Positions 12,110-20,497 of a stretch of DNA of 57,894 nt are shown here, in pieces. The DNA lies in assembly GCF_029211185.1 (NCBI RefSeq), contig NZ_JARGDO010000023.1:1-57894 (forward strand), given 5' to 3'. Source of the stretch: Tessaracoccus caeni. Lineage in GTDB: Bacteria; Actinomycetota; Actinomycetes; Propionibacteriales; Propionibacteriaceae. Numbering within the stretch: position 1 is the stretch's first letter; each line of letters starts with the position of its first letter. The translations under genes and the position numbers were made by a program. The notes under the pieces are model-generated. The model ran no database searches, was not told the DNA's origin, and worked only from the letters and a program-made list of their open reading frames with translations.

Positions 12110-12673
12110 GTGAACGGCGCGCAAACAGCATCAGTCTGGGTGATCTCGGGTCCGAGCGGCGTAGGAAAGGGCACCGTGTGTGCCGTCCTGCGCGAGCGAC
12201 ACCCCGAGGCCTTCTACTCGGTATCCGCGACGACGCGAGCCGCCCGGACAGGTGAGATCGACGGCGTGAGCTATCACTTCGTCTCGTCCGAACGCTTCCA
12301 GAGCATGATCGAACACGGTGAGTTGCTGGAGTGGGCCGTCGTGCACGGTCACAACTACTACGGCACGCCCAAGCATCCCGTCGACGATGCCCTGCGCGCC
12401 GGGCAGGTCGTGGTGCTGGAGATCGATCTCCAGGGCGCCCGTCAGGTGAAGCAGAACCTGCCAGAAGCCCAGCTGGTGTTCCTCAGCCCGCCATCCTGGG
12501 AGGAACTGGTGGCGCGGCTGTCCGGGCGCGGCACCGAGGACGAAGCCGCGCAGCAGCGCCGGCTGGAGACGGCCAAACGCGAACTGGCCAGCGTCGACGA
12601 GGCAGATCACGTGATCGTGAATCGCGAAATCGAGGAAACCGTCGCAGCTTTGGTAGGCTTACTGGGCTTGTGA
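12110..12673 (+). CDS. gmk: Guanylate kinase
   Basis: The 187-residue enzyme phosphorylates GMP to GDP with ATP. It has the P-loop GPSGVGKGT (about residues 14-22) and the GMP-binding segment SVSATTRAARTGEIDGVSYHF. YYGTPKHPVDDAL and the second nucleotide segment LEIDLQGARQVK are also present. The start is GTG at 12110, 28 nt after mihF, without a strong Shine-Dalgarno sequence. It is followed by rpoZ 30 nt later, the usual pairing. Confidence 0.96.
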   Translation: MNGAQTASVWVISGPSGVGKGTVCAVLRERHPEAFYSVSATTRAARTGEIDGVSYHFVSSERFQSMIEHGELLEWAVVHGHNYYGTPKHPVDDALRAGQVVVLEIDLQGARQVKQNLPEAQLVFLSPPSWEELVARLSGRGTEDEAAQQRRLETAKRELASVDEADHVIVNREIEETVAALVGLLGL

Positions 12674-12703
12674 TCAGAAGCCACTAGTTCCAAGAAGGTT
12701 AAC

Positions 12704-13045
12704 TTGAGCACCACCCCTGAAGGCATCACGAACCCGTCGATCGACGACCTGCTGGAGACCACTGACTCCAAGTACCGTCTCGTGCTGTTCGCCGCCAAGC
12801 GCGCGCGCCAGATCAACGCCTACTACTCGCAGCTCGGCGAAGGCCTGCTGGAGAACGTCGGCCCGCTGGTGTCAGCCTCTCCCGAAGAGAAGCCCCTGTC
12901 CATCGCGCTGCGCGAGATCAAGGAAGGCATGCTGCAGTACAGCGAGGTCGATCCCGACGCCGAGGCCGAAGAGTCCGGTTTCGCGGCCGATCCGTCGTTC
13001 AGCTTCGTCGACCCGCTGGCCGACGACGCCGACCCCCTCGCCTGA
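12704..13045 (+). CDS. rpoZ: RNA polymerase omega subunit
   Basis: The 113-residue subunit helps fold and assemble beta-prime. The core motif [20 protein letters not shown] is the omega family signature, and [13 protein letters not shown] follows. The C-terminal tail is acidic ([10 protein letters not shown] to [11 protein letters not shown]). The start is TTG at 12704 with AAGG upstream; no ATG is available in frame before the conserved core. In many actinobacteria coaBC follows rpoZ; here metK follows directly behind a structured leader. Confidence 0.94.
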   Translation: MSTTPEGITNPSIDDLLETTDSKYRLVLFAAKRARQINAYYSQLGEGLLENVGPLVSASPEEKPLSIALREIKEGMLQYSEVDPDAEAEESGFAADPSFSFVDPLADDADPLA

Positions 13046-13063
13046 GAACTTCACCCTTAGATC

Positions 13064-13168
13064 ACCCGTAACCACGGGTCCGGGCGGGGCGCCATCGTGC
13101 GCTCCGATGCCCGGTTGGTGGCTTGTCGCCACCGCGAAAATATGACGCGGCTTGTTGCCGCAGAGGAG
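13064..13168 (+). promoter_or_regulatory. Hairpin-rich leader upstream of metK (possible regulatory RNA)
   Basis: Four successive stems can be drawn between rpoZ and metK. ACCCGT (13064-13069) pairs with ACGGGT (13074-13079). CCGGGC (13080-13085) pairs with GCCCGG (13109-13114) with an inner GC-rich stem. GGTGGC (13117-13122) pairs with GCCACC (13128-13133). GCGGC (13147-13151) pairs with GCCGC (13157-13161). The last stem abuts the ribosome-binding site AGAGGAG (13162-13168). Stems 3 and 4 both have TTGT loops. The arrangement suggests cis control of metK, perhaps by S-adenosylmethionine, but I cannot match it to a named SAM riboswitch class. Confidence 0.45.
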
Positions 13169-13176
13169 TCTCAACC

Positions 13177-14370
13177 ATGAGTCGTTTGTTCACCTCGGAA
13201 TCCGTCACCGAAGGGCACCCCGACAAGATCGCCGATGCGATCTCCGATTCGGTGCTCGACGCGCTGCTGGAGCAGGATCCGTCGTCGCGCGTGGCGGTCG
13301 AAACCCTGATCACCACAGGTTTGGTGGTGGTGGCCGGCGAGGTCACCACCCAGGCCTATGCGCCGGTGGCCACCATCGCTCGCGAGCGCATCCTGGAGAT
13401 CGGTTACCGGTCGTCGCGGATGGGCTTCGACGGCGCGTCATGCGGCGTGTCCGTCGCGATCGGCGCCCAGTCGCCGGACATCGCGCAGGGCGTCGACAAG
13501 GCCTATGAGTCGCGCCTGGAGCACGACGACGACCAGCTGAGCGCCCAGGGCGCCGGCGATCAGGGCCTGATGTTCGGCTACGCCTGCAACGAGACGCAGA
13601 GCCTGATGCCGTTGCCCATCGACCTGTCGCACCGCCTGGCCGAACGGCTCACCGCGGTGCGCAAGCGCGGCATCCTCGACTACCTGCGGCCCGACGGCAA
13701 GACTCAGGTGACGGTGCGCTACGACGAAGACGGTCGCCCCGTGGGCGTGGACACCGTCGTCGTGTCCACCCAGCACGATCCCGGCATCTCGATCGAGGAC
13801 TCGATCCGGCCCGACCTGATCAAGCACGTCATCACCCCCGTGCTGGAACGCTTCGAACTGGACGCCTCCTCGCCGCGCGTGCTGGTGAACCCCACCGGCA
13901 ACTTCGTGATCGGCGGCCCGATGGGCGACGCCGGCGTGACCGGCCGCAAGATCATCGTCGACACCTACGGCGGCATGGCCCGCCACGGCGGCGGCGCGTT
14001 CTCCGGCAAGGATCCCTCGAAGGTGGACCGCTCCGCGGCCTACGCGTTGCGCTGGGTGGCCAAGAACGTGGTGGCCGCGGGCTTGGCGGACCGCGTCGAG
14101 GCTCAGGTGGCCTATGCTATCGGCAAGGCGCACCCGGTCGGCTTCTACCTGGACACCTTCGGTACCAACAAGGTGCCCGAGAACCAGATCCGCGACGCCG
14201 TGCTGGAGATCTTCGACCTGCGCCCCCGAGCGATCATCCGCGACCTCGACCTGCTGCGTCCCATCTACGCCCAGTTCTCCGCCTACGGCCACTTCGGTCG
14301 CGAGGTTCCGAACGCGACGTGGGAGCGCACCGACCGCGCCGACGCTCTGGCGGCGGCTGTAAAGGGCTGA
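13177..14370 (+). CDS. metK: S-adenosylmethionine synthetase
   Basis: The 397-residue enzyme makes SAM from methionine and ATP. The start [20 protein letters not shown] is diagnostic. [16 protein letters not shown] contains the conserved ATP-binding loop, and [19 protein letters not shown] is the P-loop-like phosphate segment. The ATG at 13177 has AGAGGAG 8 nt upstream. An in-frame ATG at 13123 would run through the structured leader and is rejected. The stop precedes a dispersed palindrome (14379-14429) that could end transcription. Confidence 0.97.
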   Translation: MSRLFTSESVTEGHPDKIADAISDSVLDALLEQDPSSRVAVETLITTGLVVVAGEVTTQAYAPVATIARERILEIGYRSSRMGFDGASCGVSVAIGAQSPDIAQGVDKAYESRLEHDDDQLSAQGAGDQGLMFGYACNETQSLMPLPIDLSHRLAERLTAVRKRGILDYLRPDGKTQVTVRYDEDGRPVGVDTVVVSTQHDPGISIEDSIRPDLIKHVITPVLERFELDASSPRVLVNPTGNFVIGGPMGDAGVTGRKIIVDTYGGMARHGGGAFSGKDPSKVDRSAAYALRWVAKNVVAAGLADRVEAQVAYAIGKAHPVGFYLDTFGTNKVPENQIRDAVLEIFDLRPRAIIRDLDLLRPIYAQFSAYGHFGREVPNATWERTDRADALAAAVKG

Positions 14371-14378
14371 CCCTCTTC

Positions 14379-14429
14379 ACGCTCTTCGAGGTGCGAGGCC
14401 GCTCGCGGCCGAGCCTCGAGGAGAGCGTC
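14379..14429. repeat. Dispersed palindrome copy between metK and priA
   Basis: CGCTCTTCGAGGTGCGAGGCC and GGCCGAGCCTCGAGGAGAGCG form a long near-perfect stem with a small loop. It lies 9 nt beyond the metK stop, so it may work as a terminator although no T-run follows. Confidence 0.75.
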
Positions 14430-14493
14430 ATTGAGGTCTCATGGATCTGTCGGTTTCCTTCGGTAGGTTTTCCTCAGAGGGAAGGAGCGTGGG

Positions 14494-16482
14494 ATGCCTG
14501 GTCAGTCGGCTTTGCTGGAATCGGCATCGCGCGCGCCCGTGCGCGTCGCCAGGGTGGCCGTGGACGTGTCTCTCGCGCATCTCGATCGCCTCTTCGACTA
14601 CGAGATCCCATCCAGCCTCGCCGACGACGTGGTGCCGGGATGCCGGGTCAAGGTGCGCTTCTCCGGCGTGCTGCGCGACGGCTACGTCGTCGAGATCGCT
14701 GACACCACCGACGTGACGGGCGAGCTGGCTCGCGTCGCCAAGGTGGTCTCGTCCGAACCGGTGCTCACCGACCGTTCCTATGAACTGATCCGACGCGTCG
14801 CCGACCACTACGCGGGTGTGTGGAGCGACGTGGCGCGTTCGGCCATTCCGCCTCGTCATGCCACGGTCGAGAAGGCGGAGCAACGCGAGTGGCCGGCGCC
14901 GTCGGTGCCCGATCACCCCGCCGTCGTGCTTCCGGGCTATCCCGACGGCGCCGGCTTCCTCGATGCTCTCGCCGACGGACGCTCACCCCGCGCGCTCTGG
15001 CAGGCGGCGGCGGTGCACGAGGTGCCAGGCGACCTCTTCGGAGGCATCGTCGAAGCGGCGGCCGCCTGCCTGCGTTCCGATCGTGATGTCGTGGTGGTGG
15101 TGCCGACGGTGCGCGAGCTCACGCCGGCTTTGGCGCGCTTCGCGGAGGTCTTCGGTGTCGGCTCGGTGGCGGTGCTCAGCGCCGACCAGGGCCGCTCCGC
15201 GCGCTACCGCAACTTTCTGGCGGTCAGCCGCGGTCAGGCCCGCATTGTGCTCGGCACCCGGGGTGCCGTGTTCGCTCCGGTGAGCAACCTGGGGCTCGTC
15301 GTGGTGGTCGATGACGGCAACGACGTGCACGTCGAGCCGCGCGCGCCGCGCTTCCACGCCAGGGCGGTGGCGGTGTTGCGGGCCCGCCAGGAGAATGCCG
15401 GCATGCTGATCGCAGGCTTCGGCCGATCCAGCGACGCGCAGTGGCTGGCCGAGCGAGACTGGCTGCACGAGATCACGCTGGAACCGGGTGCCTTGCGGCG
15501 GGTCACGGCGCCGGTGCGTTCCATCGGCGACGACGAACACGACCTGGTGCGCGAGCCGGGAGCGGCCCGGCTGCGGGTGCCGTCGGCGGCTTTCCGGTTC
15601 CTGCGCGAACGGCTGCCTCAAGGGCCCGTGCTGGTGCAGGTGCCACGGATCGGTCACTCGGCGGCTCTCGCCTGCGAGCGCTGTCGAAGCCGCGCGACGT
15701 GTCCCCGGTGCGACGGTCCGTTGCGGGCGATCCGGCGCGACACTCCCCAGTGCTCGCTGTGCGGATACGCGCCCACGCGCTGGTCGTGCTCCGTATGCCA
15801 CGCCACAAAACTGCGCACGCCGCTGCCGGGAGCCGCGCGTACCGCGGAGGAGTTGGCCCGCGCGTTCCCGGGTGTGTTGGCCGTCAACAGCTCTGCGGAG
15901 CGGATTCGCGACGAGGTGAGTGCAGAGCCGGCCATCGTCGTGGCGACGCCGGGGGCGGAACCGGTGGCGCCAGGGGGATACGCGGGCGTGCTCATCCTCG
16001 ACGCCGAGGTCAGCCTGTCTCGGCTGGATATCCGGGCGGGCGAGGAGTCGGCGCGACGCTGGGCGAACGCGTTGTCGCTTCTGCGGCCCCCCACCGAGGG
16101 CGGCGCGGCGTTGGTCGTCGGGGCAAGCGGACATCCTGCGGTGCAGGCCATGCTGCGCGCCGACCTGCGCGGCTTCATCCAGCGTGAGCTGCAAGAGCGC
16201 GCCGACGCGGGACTGACGCCGGCGGCCAAGCTGGTGCGGGTGAGCGGAGAGGCCGATGCGGTGCGGGCTTTCCTCGGCAACGAGGAGTGGGAGGGCGTCG
16301 AGGTGATGGGCCCCACCGAGGTGGAGGCCCGTCCCGAGCCGCGCTGGGCGGCCTTGCTCCGCGCGCCGTTGGCCGACGGCCGGGCGCTGGTCACTAAGGT
16401 CAAGCATGCTGCGGCGATCCGCTCGGCCCGGAAGCAGGGCGGGTTGGTTATCGTCGAGGTGGATCCCGAGACGATGGGTTAG
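14494..16482 (+). CDS. priA: Primosomal protein N' (PriA), helicase-degenerate actinobacterial type
   Basis: The 662-residue protein has the PriA 3'-DNA-binding domain at the N-terminus (VAVDVSLAHLDRLFDYEIP) and the paired zinc-binding cysteines (CERCRSRATCPRCDG, then CSLCGYAP, then CSVC, about residues 395-435). The Walker A motif expected near residue 155 is not present (only YPDGAGFLDAL), and the DEEH box is replaced by VVVVDDGN. This agrees with the actinobacterial PriA group, thought to lack helicase activity but to act in replication restart. AAGGAGCG precedes the ATG at 14494. The position between metK and fmt is conserved. Confidence 0.9.
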   Translation: MPGQSALLESASRAPVRVARVAVDVSLAHLDRLFDYEIPSSLADDVVPGCRVKVRFSGVLRDGYVVEIADTTDVTGELARVAKVVSSEPVLTDRSYELIRRVADHYAGVWSDVARSAIPPRHATVEKAEQREWPAPSVPDHPAVVLPGYPDGAGFLDALADGRSPRALWQAAAVHEVPGDLFGGIVEAAAACLRSDRDVVVVVPTVRELTPALARFAEVFGVGSVAVLSADQGRSARYRNFLAVSRGQARIVLGTRGAVFAPVSNLGLVVVVDDGNDVHVEPRAPRFHARAVAVLRARQENAGMLIAGFGRSSDAQWLAERDWLHEITLEPGALRRVTAPVRSIGDDEHDLVREPGAARLRVPSAAFRFLRERLPQGPVLVQVPRIGHSAALACERCRSRATCPRCDGPLRAIRRDTPQCSLCGYAPTRWSCSVCHATKLRTPLPGAARTAEELARAFPGVLAVNSSAERIRDEVSAEPAIVVATPGAEPVAPGGYAGVLILDAEVSLSRLDIRAGEESARRWANALSLLRPPTEGGAALVVGASGHPAVQAMLRADLRGFIQRELQERADAGLTPAAKLVRVSGEADAVRAFLGNEEWEGVEVMGPTEVEARPEPRWAALLRAPLADGRALVTKVKHAAAIRSARKQGGLVIVEVDPETMG

Positions 16483-16493
16483 GCAGTTGCCGG

Positions 16494-16526
16494 TCCTTGA
16501 GGTGCGAGGTACGAGCCTCGAAAGGG
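16494..16526. repeat. Short copy of the dispersed palindrome
   Basis: TCCTTGAGGTGCGAGGTACGAGCCTCGAAAGGG is a compact copy in which the middle is only a few bases. It lies between the priA stop and the fmt start. Confidence 0.6.
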
Positions 16527-16545
16527 CGGCTGAGAGGAAGATTTC

Positions 16546-17454
16546 ATGCGACTGGTATTCGCCGGCACCCCGGAGGTGGCCGTGCCCGCGCTGGAAGCGC
16601 TGGTGGCGTCGCGGCACGAGGTGGTGGGTGTGGTCACGCGCCAGGACGCTCCGGCGGGGCGCGGACGCAAGCTCACCCCGTCTCCGGTGGCGGAGCGGGC
16701 GGCCGAGCTCGGCATCGAGACCGTCAAGCCTGCCTCGCCGAAGGATCCGGAGTTCCAGGAGTGGCTGCGGTCCAAGGACGTCGACGTCTGTCCGGTGGTG
16801 GCCTATGGCGCGCTGCTGCCCACCTCGGCGCTGGAGATCCCGCGTTTCGGCTGGGTGAACCTGCACTTCTCGGTGCTGCCGCGTTGGCGCGGCGCGGCGC
16901 CCGTGCAGCGCGCGATCATGGCCGGAGACGCCGTGATCGGCACCACCTGCTTCCAGATCGTCAAGGCCCTCGACGCCGGCGACATCTACCGCGTGGCCGA
17001 GCGCCCGATGCCGGAGGCCCCGGCTGGGGCTGTGCTCGCCCTGCTCGCCAGGGAGGGCGCGCAGCAACTGGTGGACACCGTCGACGCCATCGAGGCGGGG
17101 GAGACCCCGGTGCCGCAGCCCGAGGACGGCGTCACCTATGCGCACAAGATCACGGTCGACGATGCGCGGCTGGACTGGACGCGTCCGGCGGTGGACCTGC
17201 TTCACCACGTGCGAGGCTGTTCGCCGGATCCCGGGGCGTGGTGCCTGCTGGACGGCCAGCGGTTCAAGGTCTACGACGCTGCCCTCGCCGACGGCGAAGC
17301 GCTGGCGCCAGGCCAGGTGCAGGTCACCAAGCGGGCGGTGCTGGTCGGAACCGACGACGGTGTTCTGGAACTCGTCGAGGTGCAGGCGCCGGGGAAGAAG
17401 CGGATGCGCGCGCTCGACTGGGCGCGCGGCGCGAAGCCCGAGGCGCTGTCATGA
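16546..17454 (+). CDS. fmt: Methionyl-tRNA formyltransferase
   Basis: The 302-residue enzyme formylates initiator Met-tRNA using 10-formyl-tetrahydrofolate. It has MRLVFAGTPEVAVPALEAL at the start and the catalytic region NLHFSVLPRWRGAAPVQ with the conserved Asn and His. GTTCFQIVKALDAGDIY and the C-terminal OB-like tRNA-binding domain (GVTYAHKITVDDARLDW) follow. The stop and the rsmB start overlap as ATGA. Confidence 0.96.
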   Translation: MRLVFAGTPEVAVPALEALVASRHEVVGVVTRQDAPAGRGRKLTPSPVAERAAELGIETVKPASPKDPEFQEWLRSKDVDVCPVVAYGALLPTSALEIPRFGWVNLHFSVLPRWRGAAPVQRAIMAGDAVIGTTCFQIVKALDAGDIYRVAERPMPEAPAGAVLALLAREGAQQLVDTVDAIEAGETPVPQPEDGVTYAHKITVDDARLDWTRPAVDLLHHVRGCSPDPGAWCLLDGQRFKVYDAALADGEALAPGQVQVTKRAVLVGTDDGVLELVEVQAPGKKRMRALDWARGAKPEALS

Positions 17455-18797
17455 CGGCGCGCGCCAACCCCCGCCGGGTCGCCTTCGATGTGCTGCGCGA
17501 GGTGACCGGCAACGACGCCTACGCCAATCTCGCGCTGGCCAAGCGCCTCGTCACCGCCGATCTCGACCGTCGCGACGCCGGCTTCGTCACCGAGCTGGTC
17601 TCGGGCACCTGCCGGTTGATGGGCACCTACGATCTCATCATCGCGGCCGCCTCCGGGCGGAAGCTCGGCTCGCTGCAGCCGGCGGTGGTGGATCTGTTGC
17701 GGCTCGGTTGTCACCAGCTGCTGGGCATGGGCATGGCGCCGCATGCCGCGGTGGGGGCCACCGTCGAACTGGCGCGCGCCACCGTCGGTCAGCGGGTGAC
17801 GGGCTTGGTCAACGCCGTGCTGCGCAAGATCTCCAAGCAGGACCTCGACGGCTGGACCGCCCAGCTGGCCGCCAAGAAGGATCGGATCGGGGCGCTCGCG
17901 ATCACGCACCACCATCCGCGGTGGATCGTCGACGCCTATGCACAGCTCCTGCCCACCGATGAGCTGTCCGACGCCCTGGCGGCCAACAACGTCGCCCCCG
18001 AACCCACCTTGGTGGTGCGGCCGGGTCTGGCCGAGCGCTTCGAACTGCTGCCCGTCGGGGCCAAGCCCACGCCCTACTCGCCGTTCGGTGCCACGGGCGT
18101 GGTGCCGGCCGACGTGCCGGCGGTGCAGGAACGCCGGGCCGGCGTGCAGGACGAGGGGTCGCAACTCGTCGCGCTCGCGCTCACCCGCGCGGAGGCGCCG
18201 GACGGCCCGTGGCTGGATCTGTGCTCGGGACCGGGCGGCAAGGCCGCGCTCCTGGCCGGCCTGGCCAAGAAGGCCGGCACCTGGCTGCTGGCGAGCGAGG
18301 CGCAGGAGCACCGTGCACGGCTCGTCGCCCAGGCCCTGTCGGCCTACCCGAATGGCACCGCCCCGGTTGTGGTGGCCGACGGCACCGCGCCCGCGTGGCA
18401 GCTCGGCAGCTTCTCCCGGGTGATCGCCGACGTGCCTTGCTCGGGCCTTGGAGCATTGCGCCGGCGGCCCGAGTCGCGGTGGCGCCGCAGCCCGGCCGAC
18501 GTCGCGCAGTTGGGAGCGGTGCAGCGCGATCTGCTGCGCACCGCGCTCGACTCCGCGAAGCCAGGGGGAGTGGTCGCCTACGTGACCTGCTCGCCGCATC
18601 GCGACGAGACGGTCGCCGTCGTCGACGAGGTGCTGGCCGAGCGTCCCCAGGTGGCCCGTCTGCACGCAGCCGACTACCTCCCGGAGGTGCCCGACTGCGC
18701 GCTGGGCGACGACGTGCAGCTCTGGCCGCATCGCCATGGCACCGATGCGATGTACCTCGCGCTGCTTCGGGTGCCAGAAGAACCAGAGGTGGCATAG
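17451..18797 (+). CDS. rsmB: 16S rRNA m5C967 methyltransferase RsmB (Sun/Fmu)
   Basis: The 448-residue enzyme has an N-terminal NusB-like RNA-binding domain (about 1-140: RRVAFDVLREV, RRDAGFVTELVSG, LVNAVLRKIS). A SAM-dependent methyltransferase domain follows, with LDLCSGPGGKA (SAM motif I), the catalytic cysteine in DVPCSGLGALRRRP and a second in YVTCSPH. It methylates cytosine in 16S rRNA. The ATG at 17451 is chosen because it overlaps fmt by 4 nt and begins the NusB-like domain. In mycobacteria fmt and rsmB are followed directly by rpe; here about 8.4 kb intervenes. Confidence 0.95.
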   Translation: MTARANPRRVAFDVLREVTGNDAYANLALAKRLVTADLDRRDAGFVTELVSGTCRLMGTYDLIIAAASGRKLGSLQPAVVDLLRLGCHQLLGMGMAPHAAVGATVELARATVGQRVTGLVNAVLRKISKQDLDGWTAQLAAKKDRIGALAITHHHPRWIVDAYAQLLPTDELSDALAANNVAPEPTLVVRPGLAERFELLPVGAKPTPYSPFGATGVVPADVPAVQERRAGVQDEGSQLVALALTRAEAPDGPWLDLCSGPGGKAALLAGLAKKAGTWLLASEAQEHRARLVAQALSAYPNGTAPVVVADGTAPAWQLGSFSRVIADVPCSGLGALRRRPESRWRRSPADVAQLGAVQRDLLRTALDSAKPGGVVAYVTCSPHRDETVAVVDEVLAERPQVARLHAADYLPEVPDCALGDDVQLWPHRHGTDAMYLALLRVPEEPEVA

Positions 18798-18843
18798 CCC
18801 TCGCGCCGGCGTCCGGTGCTGGAACGCGGCTCACGCGCATTCA

Positions 18844-18859
18844 TGTCAAACGTATGTCA
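18844..18859. promoter_or_regulatory. Degenerate LacI-type operator before the GH32 gene
   Basis: TGTCAAACGTATGTCA matches 13 of 16 positions of TGTCAATCGATTGTCA, the reverse complement of the operator in front of the PTS gene. It lies 20 nt before the GTG start, a plausible repression site. Confidence 0.45.
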
Positions 18860-18878
18860 GAGGCGCTAGCCTGTCCTC

Positions 18879-20363
18879 GTGATCAGCAACGACGCCCTTC
18901 TGCGAGAGGCCCAGACCGCCATCGAGCGGTCACGGGCGCATCTTGATCCGGATTACCCCCGGTTCCATCTCGCGCCGCCCGTCGGTCGGCTGAACGATCC
19001 GAACGGGCTCATCGTCGTCGACGGCGTCTATCACGCGTTCTATCAGTTCGGACCGTTCTTCCCCGATCAGAAGCTGATCTTCTGGGGGCACGCGTCGTCG
19101 ACGGATCTGGTCTCGTGGCAGACCCATCCACCCGCGATCGCGCCTGGCGACTGGTTCGACCGCTCGGGCGTCTATTCCGGCGGCGCGGTGCGTCAGGGCG
19201 ATACGGTCTGGCTTCACTACACGGGCAACGTGAAGACCGACGACGGCCATCGCGAGAGCTATCAATGCGCGGTGACGACGACCGACATGGTGGACTTCGT
19301 GAAGCACCCGGCCAACCCGCTCATCCCTGGGCCGCCGCCCGGGTACACCGCGCATCTGCGCGATCCGCAGGTGATTCCCGACGGCGACGGCCACCTGATG
19401 CTGCTCGGCGCTCAGCGCGCGGACGAGAGCGGCTGCGTTTTGGTCTACCGTGGTGAGACCCTCGACGCGTGGACCCTGGCGGGCGAACTCACCATTCGCG
19501 GCACGGAAGGGAGCTACCGGCAGTTCGGCTACATGTGGGAGTGCCCGAACCTGTTGCGCGTGCCCGACGAGGACACCGGCGAGGTGCACGACGTCTTGAT
19601 CTTCTGCCCGCAGGGTGCCGATCCGGACGGTGACGGCTTCGCCAACGTCTTCGCCTGCGGCTACCTCGTGGGACGGTTGGATGGCACGGTCTTCCATGCG
19701 ACCAGCGAGTTCATCGAACTGGATCGAGGCTTCGAGTTCTATGCGCCTCAAGCCTTCTGCGACCCGGCGGACGGGCAGCGTCTAGGTCCGGTCCTGCTCG
19801 CCTGGCTCGGCAATGCGTCGGAAGACGATCAGCCCTCCTTGCGCGACTACGGCTGGGTGCATGCCATGTCGGTTCCTCGGCGACTGATGCTCCGCGACGG
19901 AGCGCTGCATCAGCGCCCGGCCCTCACAGACGCACCGGCGCCAAGCTGTGCGGCCGAAGGGACGCGGGTGCGCGCGACGCAGGTCGTCATCGATGAGGCG
20001 ACAGGTGTCGACTCCTATTGGCTGAGCCTCGACGTGATCCGTCCTGCACAAGGGGAGTGGACGTTGATCCTGGAAGGGGGCGCCGAGTCGCAGGTGCTCT
20101 TCACCTTCTCGCCCGGTGCGTTGACGGTGGACCGCAGCGCGACGCGCTATCCCCATGGCGAGCGGCGCACGCTGGCCCTCGATCTCCCCGAACGAGTGCG
20201 CATCGACCTGATCCATGATCGTTCCATCACGGAGGTCTTCATCGACGACGGCCGGATCGCCTTCAGTATGCGCACCTATCTCAGCCCGGGGACGCGACGC
20301 CTGCTCGTCGCCTCGGACGACGAACTGGAGCTGGTCAGCGTCCGGATGAGGGTCATCGGGTAG
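18879..20363 (+). CDS. scrB: GH32 beta-fructosidase, probable sucrose-6-phosphate hydrolase
   Basis: The 494-residue intracellular enzyme has no signal peptide. The three GH32 acidic residues are visible: nucleophile D40 in RLNDPNG, transition-state stabiliser D162 in HLRDPQ, and acid/base E221 in MWECPN. A five-bladed propeller (about 25-330) is followed by a beta-sandwich domain. Because a sucrose-type PTS permease follows 134 nt later, the likely substrate is sucrose 6-phosphate, cut to glucose 6-phosphate and fructose. A free sucrose or fructan substrate is possible. The start is GTG at 18879; ATG codons nearby are out of frame. A degenerate LacI operator stands just upstream. Confidence 0.88.
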   Translation: MISNDALLREAQTAIERSRAHLDPDYPRFHLAPPVGRLNDPNGLIVVDGVYHAFYQFGPFFPDQKLIFWGHASSTDLVSWQTHPPAIAPGDWFDRSGVYSGGAVRQGDTVWLHYTGNVKTDDGHRESYQCAVTTTDMVDFVKHPANPLIPGPPPGYTAHLRDPQVIPDGDGHLMLLGAQRADESGCVLVYRGETLDAWTLAGELTIRGTEGSYRQFGYMWECPNLLRVPDEDTGEVHDVLIFCPQGADPDGDGFANVFACGYLVGRLDGTVFHATSEFIELDRGFEFYAPQAFCDPADGQRLGPVLLAWLGNASEDDQPSLRDYGWVHAMSVPRRLMLRDGALHQRPALTDAPAPSCAAEGTRVRATQVVIDEATGVDSYWLSLDVIRPAQGEWTLILEGGAESQVLFTFSPGALTVDRSATRYPHGERRTLALDLPERVRIDLIHDRSITEVFIDDGRIAFSMRTYLSPGTRRLLVASDDELELVSVRMRVIG

Positions 20364-20411
20364 CGATCGGAGAACGCCCAGTGCGTTTCCGGGCGCCTCC
20401 CGTCAGGATCT

Positions 20412-20452
20412 CTGACAATCGATTGACACATATGCCAATCGATTGACATACT
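20412..20452 (+). promoter_or_regulatory. Promoter with two LacI-type operators before the PTS gene
   Basis: Two perfect palindromes CAATCGATTG lie at 20416-20425 and 20436-20445, each extended by TGAC or TGC on the left and ACA on the right. Their centres are exactly 20 bp apart, two helical turns. A TTGACA -35 (20423-20428) and CATACT -10 (20447-20452), 18 bp apart, overlap both operators. Bound repressor would block the promoter. The LacI-family gene at 24266-25321 is the obvious candidate regulator. Confidence 0.7.
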
Positions 20453-20497
20453 TGCGCCAGCACAGACTCGTGCCCACGTTCAAGGAGGAACTGCCCC

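Noticed and set aside
13064..13168. Known SAM-I or SAM-IV riboswitch
   Set aside because: The conserved core sequences of these classes are not found, so only a general structured leader is reported.
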